A stretch of DNA of 64,000 nt from Hyphochytrium catenoides (Eukaryota > Sar > Hyphochytriomycetes > Hyphochytriales > Hyphochytriaceae): NCBI GenBank assembly GCA_900088475.1, contig FLMG01001623.1:58784-122783 (forward strand), read 5' to 3'. This document shows, in pieces, positions 22,275 through 32,600 of the stretch. Every line of letters begins with the position of its first letter. The stretch's first letter is position 1. Below the pieces are notes generated by a model. It saw only the letters and a list, made by a program, of their open reading frames with translations. It did no database searches and was not told the origin of the DNA. Made by a program: the position numbers and the translations under genes.

Positions 22275-22675
22275 TAATATGACCAGTTACCCATATTGTT
22301 ACCTCATAGGGCTGACATGCGCAGAGGAGGTGGCGAGACGAAAGGTTGCACAAAGCTCTGGAGCTCCCTCGCTCACTGCACTTGATCTCTTTTTTCTGGC
22401 TCTCCCTCGAGGATCTTCCCAGATGTTCTCACTTCTCAATCCTGGTAGACGGCTCTCTCCTCCTAGTTGCTCACTCTCTTTACTATCTAATAATCTGTCT
22501 ACCGTCTCTTCCACCAGCCATCGAGCGATCCATGACGGGGATAATGCGTCAGTAGCATCGCGAGCAAGACTGGCCACGACGGCGTATCTACTGCTCCGCG
22601 AGACGGTAAGGGAAGCTTAAGGACTTGGTAGGTAGTGCTATAATATAATAAGTATAGTCAGCCTTGCTCTCACTA
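22275..22675. other. Tail-to-tail spacer with an open minus-strand stretch
   Basis: The minus strand is open from about 22600 to 22299, starting with VASLARDATDALSPSWIARW and ending at a GTAACA donor-like site. It has no ATG nearby and no domain. It may be an extra 3' exon of the amidotransferase gene or chance. The plus strand is also partly open. Confidence 0.35.
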
Positions 22676-24173
22676 TCACGATTCTGGAGAAACGGACGGC
22701 TTTAAAGGGAGGATTTTTGGTGGAGAGCCTTGCACGAAGGTCAAGATGACGTTCGAGGGGATCTGCACCCAGGATCCTCCCTGGTGGTGAAGGGGCTCAG
22801 AGGCAATTAGAATGGCATTCTCAGTAGGTGAAAGGGTAATCTCTGTCTCTCCTGTGGCTGTGTGTTTCACAATCTGTTGCGTCCGCAGCACCGAACCGGG
22901 ACTGCTCAGCGGCATAGCATCAGTGATAACACCCGATACTGCATCCTCAGACAGCTGCGGAGGTTGTAGATGGCAGGGTGAAGTTGCTTGAGTCTTGATC
23001 CTCTTGATTTTTGGGGAGGTGGCATGGCCTTCTCCTTTGGACGTTTGGTCTGATCCATCACCTGGCCTTTGATTGGGTACAGCACCCGACTTCCTTCTGC
23101 AGAATCCCTCAAGTAGCTCGCTATGCTTCACGTAACAATAGTACAGGGACGGTGGTGGAACCCGAGGGTACTTGTCGCAGTATCTGCGAGAATTCTGAGA
23201 GTGAGAAGTCATATTCGGGGGCCTCTACCAATGAGCGGGAAGCTCTTCACCTTGTGGCGAGGACGTTTTGCCCGTCAGTGACAGCAAAATTGAAGGTAGA
23301 GAATCCTTCCTCTATCGCGGCTTCCTGAACCATGGCCTCCAGTTGAAAGATGGTCTTCTTTATTGCCGCGCACAACTCCTGCGTGAGAGACTAAGCAATA
23401 CTACTCACTAGTTGCTCTGCCTGCTTCTACCTACCTCCAGTGTGAAGGATGGAGCGCAACAGTCCTTCAGGTGGCTGAGAAATAGCGCAAAAATATGCTC
23501 AGTGTCGGTACTGCCTTCAATTCCGTTGTATAGATGGTCAGGCAACACTGATCTGATCTGCCTCCTGATCTTCTGAAAGCCTTCCAAGTGCCCATTGTGC
23601 TTCATAGCAAAGACTAAGACGAGGCTCTGCCACAGCGCATTGACAGATCGCGATCTCACACCTGAAAGAGAAGCATATGATGCCTGAAAGGATGACAGTT
23701 GTAGATCATGATTGGTGCTCCCGGAGTGGCAGCTCTCACGTGGCCCAAAATACAGTTTGATTCTGTAGCTCTACAGACTTCGCGAAGGTTGGGATCATTC
23801 CATGCAGGCGTGATGCTTCTAAGCACGGCAGGGGGTTTCTGGGAGTCATAGTACCAACCTAACACGACCGTCAGCAGTCACGCTTGAGTATGCTTTCACT
23901 AAGAGGTCAACGCACGTACCAACTCCAAAGCCATCGGCATTGAAATTTGCGTTATTCTCACACGTGAACCCTGGGTGGTAGGTTGCATCAAATGACTGCT
24001 TTACCAAGGAGTTTTCGGAGCGTAGAACCAGGTCAGCAAGCGTCACCTTGTTATTGGACTATGAAGGATAGATTATGGTGAGTACTGAGCAAAGACCGCA
24101 ATTAGAGAAAGACACGAGAAGTAAAAGTTCCCTGATGTGTCTGTTATACCTTAAACAAGAGCCATCGGCACAT
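22676..24173 (-). CDS. DUG3-like class II glutamine amidotransferase
   Basis: N-terminal-nucleophile amidotransferase fold, related to yeast Dug3, which acts in glutathione degradation, and to bacterial YafJ. Exon 1 is only 24 nt (24173-24150) and encodes MCRWLLFK; Cys2 becomes the catalytic nucleophile after removal of Met1. Exon 2 gives SNNKVTLADLVLRSENSL, then QSFDATYHPGF and NADGFGVG. Exon 3 has GWYYDSQKPPAVLRSITPAWND, GHVRAATPG and NCHPF. Exon 4 has HNGHLEGFQKIRRQI and GSTDTEHIFALFLSHL. Exon 5 has EAAIEEGFSTFNFAVTDG and ATR. The last exon ends with ITLSPTENAILIASEPL and a proline-rich tail, stop at 22676-22678. All GATase II landmarks are present in order. A 50-residue low-complexity Lys/Ser insert sits in the last exon. 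Whether it hydrolyses glutathione-derived Gln or another amide cannot be read from the sequence. Confidence 0.93.
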
Positions 24174-25152
24174 CTTGGCTGGAAGAGGCGGCCCTACTAT
24201 CCCTGTAGACTTCAAGAGCTCCTCTTTTGAACAAAGCCGCTGCTTTATGGGTTCGACAGTCAAGCAAGCACTTGCGACTTGTTACGTATGCTAGCTCCTC
24301 GACGCCGCGACAACACCGCCTTGTGGCTCATAACGCTAGAGCTCAATGAAAGCCCTTGAAGGAGCGGTAGGGAGCTTAGAGTAGTATCAGATCTCACTGA
24401 TCTATGGCTACTATGTTCCATCAAACCCTCGGCACAAAGGAAGGTATCCTTGAGCTTCATCCGGCGGTACTCTATGTCGTCTCTTCTCGATGGCTAGGTG
24501 CTCCACCCGCGTACCAACNNNNNNNNNNNNNNNNNNNNNNNNNNNNNNNNNNNNNNNNNNNNNNNNNNNNNNNNNNNNNNNNNNNNNNNNNCGAAGCTGA
24601 TAACCATCTCCCAGTAACTACAGGGCTCGGACGGTTCGGGAAGGGCTATTTTCGGTTCATGATGACCTCAACATCGACAGGGATCCGAGAATAATAAGGT
24701 CTTTCAGCCCTTTGATTACGGCACGACTGTTTCCAGTTCTGTTTTACCATAAAATATCCTGACTACTGACTACTGACAATCTTTGAGACACATGGCATAG
24801 AAGATGATAGCGAACTTTTCTCTGGTCGAGTCTACGGACAAACCTTGATGACGAGGAACGCCCGCCCTAAGGAGGTTTAAATAAGACGATGGGGTTCCCT
24901 TCCCGTTCCGCCAGCTACAAGGCCTAACTATTGCCCTTTTAGTTGTTGACTGTGTTTATGTTTGGGGTTCAATGCGTACTACATAGTTGAATAATAATGA
25001 TATAGGAGAGGATATACATTCCCTCGTCACTGTGGAATAACTTATGTCTCTTCATGCTAGCACCATCTACATGCCTTCTTACCTTATTGGTACGTCTGCC
25101 CATGCACTTTTCAGTTGTGATAGTGGACGCTTCCGAAGCCAGCAATCACGGA
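24174..25152. other. Intergenic with assembly gap
   Basis: It contains the 73-base N run. No exon chain or motif was found on either strand in the visible parts. Confidence 0.55.
24519..24591. other. Assembly gap (73 N)
   Basis: A run of N in intergenic DNA upstream of the amidotransferase gene. Confidence 0.99.
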
Positions 25153-26607
25153 TTAGGCACCCATCCAGTTGCAGCTGGCATTTGCTATAATATGTTCCCG
25201 AGCTGGAAGCATGCTTCTCTCGTACTGATTGATGCTGTCCACATAAGCGTCAAGATAGTGTTCTTTCACGTTCTTGAAAGCTAAGCTCTGAGTCGCTTCT
25301 GCTGGGAAGTTGCTGGCTTTCAGGTCAGCCAAAACGTCCATTTTACCATCATGTAACCACACCGGTGTACCGATGTGCTGATAGTGATCCCAGGGTGGCA
25401 TGGCTGCGACAGGATCCTGGCCATTAACGACTCTCATCTTCCGCTTCAGCATCACTTGCAGCTTCCGAAAATTGGACATGACGAGATCAGTTTCCTCCTT
25501 TCCCCTAGAGTCATCACCAACAGATATTGTTCGAGGCTCGGCAAAGGTCCAAATTGACAAGTCTTGGCTGTTTGGATCTCGGAAGCGGGTGAAGTTGTAG
25601 CGGTGGTTACCCTCGTCATCGCTCTCAAGAGCATCGTCTAACATCAGTTGAACCGCCAGCAAGTTCGCCAACCCGCCTCCTCGAGAATGACCCGTAATCA
25701 GTAGTCGGCGGTGATCTCCTAGGCACTCACGAAGGTCCTGAATGAATTCGCTGTAGGCTGGCTGCCCTTTGTCATTTGACGTGAGTGTTAGCCTCTCGTA
25801 GGCGTTCAAAAAACCTGTGTGGCCGTAGGTCATCAGTTGACCAGTCGACTTGTCCGTCTTGAATTTCTTATGTTTACCGTACAGCGCACCGACAGAGCCA
25901 ACCAGCTGTGAGACTCCGACAGTAGCACGAAAAGCAACCAGACAAGTGTGATCGTCCCTATGCCTAGCCAGAAGCCCGTAATCGCCACCCCAGTAGTACT
26001 CAGCAAGGAGATGATATGGCGTTGTTCCTAGATACTTTAGAGATGGCTCGGCTTCCTCACACATGTGACAAAGAGTTGCGTCTGAACGTTGAGGACCAGG
26101 CTTTAGGCAGACAGCGCATGATCTTTTAGCTTTTGCTCCTTCATCATGCGACTCACGGCCGGTGCAAGTGAAGACCTCCTTCACAATATGGAGTAGTGTA
26201 CGCATGAGCTGCAGTAGCTGTTGTACATCGTTACGTCCTGCCTGGGCATCTGCATCGCTCTTTCCCTCCTCTGCCGTGTTTCTAGAGGTAGGCAGCGACT
26301 CGAGTGGCCTTGAATCACTTAAAGCGTTCTTGGCAAGAACAGGTGCTGCACGCCTTCCACAATCCGGCTCATCATCTCCGGGCTTTGGCATGGTTATTAA
26401 TGGAATATTCTTTGCTCCTGCTTGCAACCCAGATTCATAGTCCCCGGATAGTTCCATAGCAGCTCCATTCAGGCTGGTTTTCCCGTTTCCATCAACCTTC
26501 TGTCGTCCGCTCGGTCTGTGACACGATGCAGAAGTGAAACCTGCTGCCAGCATCAGGAAGAGACCGAGGATGACAAATCCCCGAAGAAAGAGGCTCGTCA
26601 TCCCCAT
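25153..26607 (-). CDS. Lipase class 3 (alpha/beta hydrolase), secreted or lumenal
   Basis: Intronless, 484 residues. Residues 5-28 form a hydrophobic signal peptide or anchor. Residues 160-185 hold a CAVC...CHMC pair of CxxC motifs before the hydrolase domain. The core runs from about 195 to 460. It includes CLVAFRATV, the nucleophile elbow ITGHSRGGGLANLL (Ser308), WTFAEPR, VNGQDPVAAMPPWDHYQHIG (likely catalytic Asp398) and KEHYLDAY (likely catalytic His450). This is the lipase_3 layout, so a triacylglycerol or phospholipid/galactolipid esterase is expected; the substrate cannot be told. The lack of introns contrasts with most neighbours. Start is the ATG at 26607; a second Met follows at residue 3. 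Confidence 0.92.
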   Translation of the reverse strand: MGMTSLFLRGFVILGLFLMLAAGFTSASCHRPSGRQKVDGNGKTSLNGAAMELSGDYESGLQAGAKNIPLITMPKPGDDEPDCGRRAAPVLAKNALSDSRPLESLPTSRNTAEEGKSDADAQAGRNDVQQLLQLMRTLLHIVKEVFTCTGRESHDEGAKAKRSCAVCLKPGPQRSDATLCHMCEEAEPSLKYLGTTPYHLLAEYYWGGDYGLLARHRDDHTCLVAFRATVGVSQLVGSVGALYGKHKKFKTDKSTGQLMTYGHTGFLNAYERLTLTSNDKGQPAYSEFIQDLRECLGDHRRLLITGHSRGGGLANLLAVQLMLDDALESDDEGNHRYNFTRFRDPNSQDLSIWTFAEPRTISVGDDSRGKEETDLVMSNFRKLQVMLKRKMRVVNGQDPVAAMPPWDHYQHIGTPVWLHDGKMDVLADLKASNFPAEATQSLAFKNVKEHYLDAYVDSINQYERSMLPAREHIIANASCNWMGA

Positions 26608-27200
26608 AATGATGGGCTCCTTATAGTCTAGGCGTCCAATTCAGCCGTGAATCGCCAGATAAGTACCCTACCTTCCGCTTCTCGTGACCGCTAGGTCGGC
26701 TGCAGAGGAGGATGGCCTCAAGCGAAAGCTAGCCTTTACACTGACCGATTCTATCGCAGCCCGAAGCCCAGTCATATGCGGACCTAGGCAGTAGAAGGAA
26801 AGCTACGCTTATGTGATCAGTCCACTACGCAGACATCTGGACCTGCAGTTGCTGAGAGATGGTGAACCTAGGTCTGCAAAATGTAATTGTCGCCAGTGTT
26901 GGAAATGAAGCTTGGCGTAGTGTCGCTCCGTCCTAGTCCTCTTGACTGCTTTTCCGCGCCACTGTGGTGGGCTGCTGGGAGGTAAACTAGGCTTCATTAA
27001 ACATGGCAGCGTCAAATCAGTCTCTCACATGACAAAACCCGCCTTTCGTTTTGCTTGTTCTGTTCTGGTCGGTTCCGCTCCAGATCTTAGCAGCTAGACC
27101 ACAGGTGCTCTCTAGAAACAAATCTTACTATTCGGCACTGCAGAACCAGACTAAGGAATCGGCTGCCCGGGTAGAATAATATAAGATTCCTCGAGGTTTC

Positions 27201-27235
27201 AAGAGGAGGCATTGTACAAGAGGAGGCATTGTAGA
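27201..27235. repeat. Tandem 16-bp duplication
   Basis: The unit AAGAGGAGGCATTGTA occurs twice in direct succession (overlap or spacing of about one base). Likely a replication-slippage product in intergenic DNA. Confidence 0.85.
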
Positions 27236-28477
27236 GTCCACTTCTTCTCGGTTTCGGCGCTCTTAGAATTACATCCTCGCGTTGCCCTATAATCATGAGC
27301 CCAGGCGGTGCCGAACTTTTCTTGTTGGAGCTCTTGTTGGTCCCCATATCAGGGGCCCACAGCGCACTGGAGGCCTTCATGGCATGGGACCCACGATAAC
27401 AGTGATAGAACGATACCACTATAGTGGCCGGGCCGGGCGTTCTACGAGCCGGAGATTCCTCGCATCGTTATGAAATTCTTAATAACACTGTCGGCAGACT
27501 CGTGCTTATGATGTTATTAGAACCCTTTGTTAGGGATTCTATGGCACCGACACTCCTAGTCACCAGTCTCGTCTCCGCCTACTACAGTCTCTCATAATGT
27601 GTCTTTCAGGCTCCTTGAATTTTAGCTTTTTTGTATGCATAGTTCTGCGGCAATAGCTACCACGTAGTACTACTCAGAAGAAGGACAAGAAGAAGACGGA
27701 GAAAGGAGAAGAATAAAATTTGTTGCTTATTATTACATATCTACCTACACCTTAACGTCAACTCGGTGACAAAATGTAAGGCGATGCACACGTAGTTCTA
27801 CAGACTCAAACCCTGGACTGTGGCAAACTCCAAACACCTCGAGGTTGCCTGGATCCTATCACCTTGCTTAATTATAGTAGCTATAAAAGAACTTGTCCTG
27901 TCTCTTTTCGACCAAGATAAATAGGCACGTGCAGCTAGCTACGTAGTGATACGGTCGGTACTCTTACTACCGCATCTCCCGTCGACTCTAGATAAAACAG
28001 TTGTACTCATGGGGCGTTCGACTGTAATAAATTTAGGCTTCCCTTCAATAACATCACGCTTTGGGTAGAAAGGACTAGTTCTACAGTAGTGTATAGCCAG
28101 TGTGAAGTGCTTTGTACTTGGATTGGCATAGCATTGGGTATGATGGCATGCAGGCTAAGCACGCTGACTTCATCAGTGACCAGGGCAATTGATCCCGTTC
28201 CAAGCATTAGAAAAATAGTTCTAAAAAGAAGGATGTACACATTGTATTGAGAAAGGAGGAGAGAAGCGCCGACGGTTTGGGTGGAGAGTGGAGTGAAGGA
28301 GAGAGGCAAGAGCATGTGGTTCGTTCTACCGCTTTGTCCGTGACTAAAATAATAAGAGGAAGCAGAGAGGTGGGATGCAGGATGACGGTGGATAGTAGAA
28401 GTCGGTGGCGACAGAACCTCTGGAGATGTAGAACTCTACTGGCTTTTTTTTGGCCGAGACGATACGTCGGACCTTGC

Positions 28478-28501
28478 ATAGGACATAGGACATAGGACAT
28501 A
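28478..28501. repeat. Short CATAGGA tandem array
   Basis: Three and a half copies of a 7 to 8-bp unit (CATAGGA). Intergenic. Confidence 0.85.
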
Positions 28502-28827
28502 GCGTCAGCCCACCAAGAGACATGGGGCAGGGTCCAGCTGAAGATGCGGTGTATTTGTTGTCTCGCCGTACTACTTGTAATGCTGCGTGGCTTCGATTGG
28601 CTTCAGCACGGAGCAGCATTGAATGAAACTAGAGACTATCAATCCTTTGGGAACTGTCTGTTTATTGGTTGGACACGAAGAAATAAAAAAATTATCGGCC
28701 TCATCGAAGGAGTTTTCTCTTACTCATGTTTCTCTGTAGCGAAAGGGGATGCATCGGGTTCTAGAGTAGCCAAGATGAGCTCTCTAACATGTTGTTACTT
28801 CCTCTCACTGTATCTTCTTCAGTGGGC

Positions 28828-29124
28828 TCAATAAGAAACAGTCCGTGATAGTTGTCCAGAGTTCCAGTGTACACTGAAAGTGCTCTTGTACGGGGATGCC
28901 GCGCAGAGGTAGGAGTTGCGACCGCTGAGTGAGGTACTTTCAAACTGGATGCACAACAGGTAGAGGATGACGGCCAAAATTCCCCGTCCTCCAGGCAGGT
29001 ACAGAAGTATTTTAGGATCGGAGCACCTGCTGGTATCGTGGCGATAACCTAGGAACTGACGGACCGACTGCCGTGACGTGATGAGAAAGCCAAGTGCTTG
29101 ATGCAGTAGGCTCGACTGCGGCAA
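28828..29124 (-). CDS. Doubtful hypothetical with one hydrophobic segment
   Basis: A minus-strand frame with a plausible membrane segment (GILAVILYLLCIQF) flanked by Cys residues. There is no ATG at the annotated 5' end (the first codon is TTG), so if real it is a 3' exon of a longer gene. No family recognised. Confidence 0.22.
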   Translation of the reverse strand: MPQSSLLHQALGFLITSRQSVRQFLGYRHDTSRCSDPKILLYLPGGRGILAVILYLLCIQFESTSLSGRNSYLCAASPYKSTFSVHWNSGQLSRTVSY

Positions 29125-29671
29125 AAATTATCTTAGGCAGTGCCTCCCTCCATGCGTCATACTAAGTCATGGGTCTTTGAGGGTCTAATCCCTCCACCAG
29201 TAGTCCTTGAAGCAGATAGTAGACTCTCTCATCGTTTGAAAAAGTCCTAACAACATGGATATGGCTAAGCTCATTGTAGAGAGGAAGCAGTTCTTAGCAT
29301 AACAGTCCTTCATGGCTCGATATTTGAGCTTCGGCCTCAACGCTGCTTCACCAGATCATCCCCAAGCCACTATCTCGAGCTAATGCAGCTGCTTGAGCAG
29401 CAGGCAAGCACTGTGTAGCCGTTCCCTACCCCTCCCTCATCACTCTGTTAAATATCGAATGTACTCTCCCATAAGGACTCAATAAGCATAGTACTTAATC
29501 CTGCCTGCTTCTGGCCCACTGTTATTATCACCATTGTGCTATGAGTCTCACCCCAAGGCTTGAATCGCTATCTACTCTGTCTTTCACGTCTAGATACTCC
29601 TATTTTACAGGACATGTTCATAGCGTCTTGCTAGCATCTGCACAAGGTCCTTATATTGCACCCTGATGCGG

Positions 29672-32600
29672 CTACTCATTGTCGTTGTGATGTACCACTT
29701 GCTTCGGGTTCAGAATTAGCTGCATGCCTTGCCGTTCAAGACAATTGTGAAAGGCTCTGATGCCGGCAGACTCACATTGCTCAGCAGCGACGTCCTTGCC
29801 TTCCCGAGCCACTCCATAATGGCAATCTTGTTTCACAGCAGCCGAATTATAAATAGAGAGCCCTCCGTAGCAAGAGCTAACGGACAGAGGAAGATCGTCA
29901 CTGTCAACAAATGTGTACTGGAGAACACTGCGACCTCTTGAGTCCCGGATGAGCTTGGACTCGAAAGTTTCGACATCTGCGAAGGACATTGGGTTGCTCT
30001 TGGTGATGGGGTTTGCGCAGGATACATCCCAGCTGATAAATTTCTTGGCAAGGAGAGAATAGGGCATTGGAGAAGAAAAAGCTGTTCTGCTACGGAGTCC
30101 AAAGGAATGCGCCACGCCATCGGTATCCCAGCCCAGATGGAGATCAGACTCTAGAAGTATAAGGAACGAGGCCTCACCCCCATCCTCTCGGGAGAAGGAG
30201 AGGTTGCCTGCCGTGGTAAACAGCCCGCGGACTTTCGTCAACAGATAATCACGCAGGAACAAGGTGTTGCTCGCTGCAGCAGAACAACCTATGGAACTGT
30301 TCCCATCGGCTTGAGGGACTGAGACATAGTGCTTCATGTCCTGGAAACCATCATTTGCTTTCTTTCGCCACTGCTCAAGGACCTGAAGCTCTGGGTCTGC
30401 ACCGTCCTGGGTCACGGTGACAATGGTAACGTTTCGGAATAACCTGCCGAGGCTAGCAATATGAGGTAAGGTGTGCTTGAATCGAAAGGCAGTGTCTCTC
30501 CGAATCACGGTTCCGATAATAACTCTAGATCTCTGCATAAGTTTGTACCCGCGATCAACGACGTCATTGACATCTGAGCCGATCTGATCTGGCCGCTTTA
30601 ATACCGGATACTCTGCAGCTGGCAAGTCATCAGAGCCAATGAAGTTGACTTCTTGCAGGGAAGGACCAAGGTTCGGTGCCTGACGCACTAAAAGGCTGTA
30701 GCCTTCTCTGGTCCATTCAAGAAGGTAGCGTTCTATAGTCATTGCAGGCGAAGAGTGGTTCCGAAATGACTGGACCTTAACTGAGCCCTGTATGCGATAG
30801 CAACTTGATCCTGCTGGGTAGTTCTCCACCATCATCATTCCTTCTCCTGTGTGCTGCTGAAGGTACTCCCAAATGTATGTACGGCCTTCCTGTCTACTTA
30901 GCTTGGCCATGTTCCGATGGAGGAAAATAATCTCACCGTAAGGATCGTGCTGTACCATCGTCATGCCGCAATAGTAGCTCTCAAAGCCCGCTCCTCTCAC
31001 CCTAGATACTACTCTGCCGGCAGTCCCAGCAGGCTTAGAGATCATATAAAAGGACTGGCCCCATTTCATCCAAGCAAAGCGGAAGAGATCCTTGTCTCCC
31101 CAAAGAAAAAGTTTGAGCACCGCATCATAGTGCTCAACGAAGAAGGCAAGCACTCCAAGGGGTCCTGCGTTTCTGCGTCTGTCAATTACTAGCTGGCCAC
31201 TTTCTTGCTCGTACCCGCTATTACTGGTCGAGAGGTTCAGCGCATCCCAGAAAAGTGACGCGCTGTCAAGGCGCGCGAAGAGGCTGTGCTGGACATGCCA
31301 GAAATCAGGCCAAAATATGGCCCCATGCTTCTTGTACTGAGAGGTATGGAAGAGGTAGGTGGGATCCCGCAGTGGGTAGTTATCAGCATCAAGAAGTAAG
31401 ACCTGGTCAAACCTCGAGTGGATAACTGCGTATGGTTTAATCATGAAACCCGTTTGGAGCGCAGGTGAAAGGTGGGCCTGCCGTAGAGTGACGTTGAAGG
31501 TGGACGTTAGGATCTTCAGAGGAACAGAGTCGGTCTCCATTTCTCCTTGTCTGTACCAAAGCTCTACCGGCAGTTTGCACCCTGTCTGCTGGAGAAGCTT
31601 TAGAAGGCTGTAAGCCTCGATCCAGATTTTGTCATGCACGCAGATGACAATCCCACGGCTAGATCTACCTTTCTGTTCTCGGTATAAAGCCTTAAAGCTT
31701 TTGACGGGTGGCAGCTGCTGTTGCAATCGTTGGACATGGCCGTCCAGTTCCCTTTGAAACTGCACGATATCGGGCACAGCCTTGCATGCAAATGGTGCGA
31801 TGAAGGTCCTGCAATCTTTGAGCATCAAGGCGAAGTGCTCTCCAGAAGCCTTGTCACGATACTCACAAAATCCAGAGTCAGCTTGCGGCACCAGATAGGT
31901 GCAGTCTCTGTCAGATTCCAACAACCGCTTCCCCATAGGGTCACAGGAAGCTGTAGGTCTCCAACCGAGGCATTCCCACTGGCTCTGCTCTAGAAAAGAA
32001 ACCATTTCCTCCCAGTTGACCAGCAAAGAGAAGTTTCTTTGAAACCATTGTAGGGTCTCGTTGCACCTCAAAGGATGACGCCACCTAGTTCCTGCTACGG
32101 GAACATGATAGCGGACGGCCTGTTGAGTATCGTAGAACTCACAAGAGCCGCCAGCCATGAAGGAAAAACTCTCATTGCACAGCCGGTCTTGCCGCGAGGT
32201 TAGCAGTCCCCGATTCTTGCTTCCATTCTCTTGCGCACGGTATCCAACACACTCAATGGAATGTCTCTTCTGAAGGGTCTCTAGCTGATCTCGGGTAGTG
32301 ATAAGAACAGGCTCTCGAAGCTGTAGGCCACCGAGGTTATGGCATCGAAAGAGGCTTCTCGGCCTATCGCAAGTATTGGCATGAATCCTAACTCGTTTGT
32401 CACTCTTCACGTCCAGATACTCGCAGTATCCCCACTGATCTCCTCGAATAAAAGTGCCGCAACCTCTGTTCCCTGACAGAACGTGTCTCCCTTCATGAGG
32501 ATCGCAACTGTCCAACCCTCTCCAACCGATACATTGAAGGCTGCCCCAGTCGAAAGCAGCAGGAACCTGTTCCAGATCCTGCCAGACAACCGCATCCCGG

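Larger units (their letters stand above)
26608..29671. other. About 3 kb without a convincing gene
   Basis: No family motif on either strand. It contains a perfect 16-bp tandem pair (27201-27235), a CATAGGA tandem array (about 28478-28501) and one weak minus-strand frame (28828-29124) listed separately. The 29150-29670 part is the 3' flank of the large glycosyltransferase gene. Confidence 0.5.
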
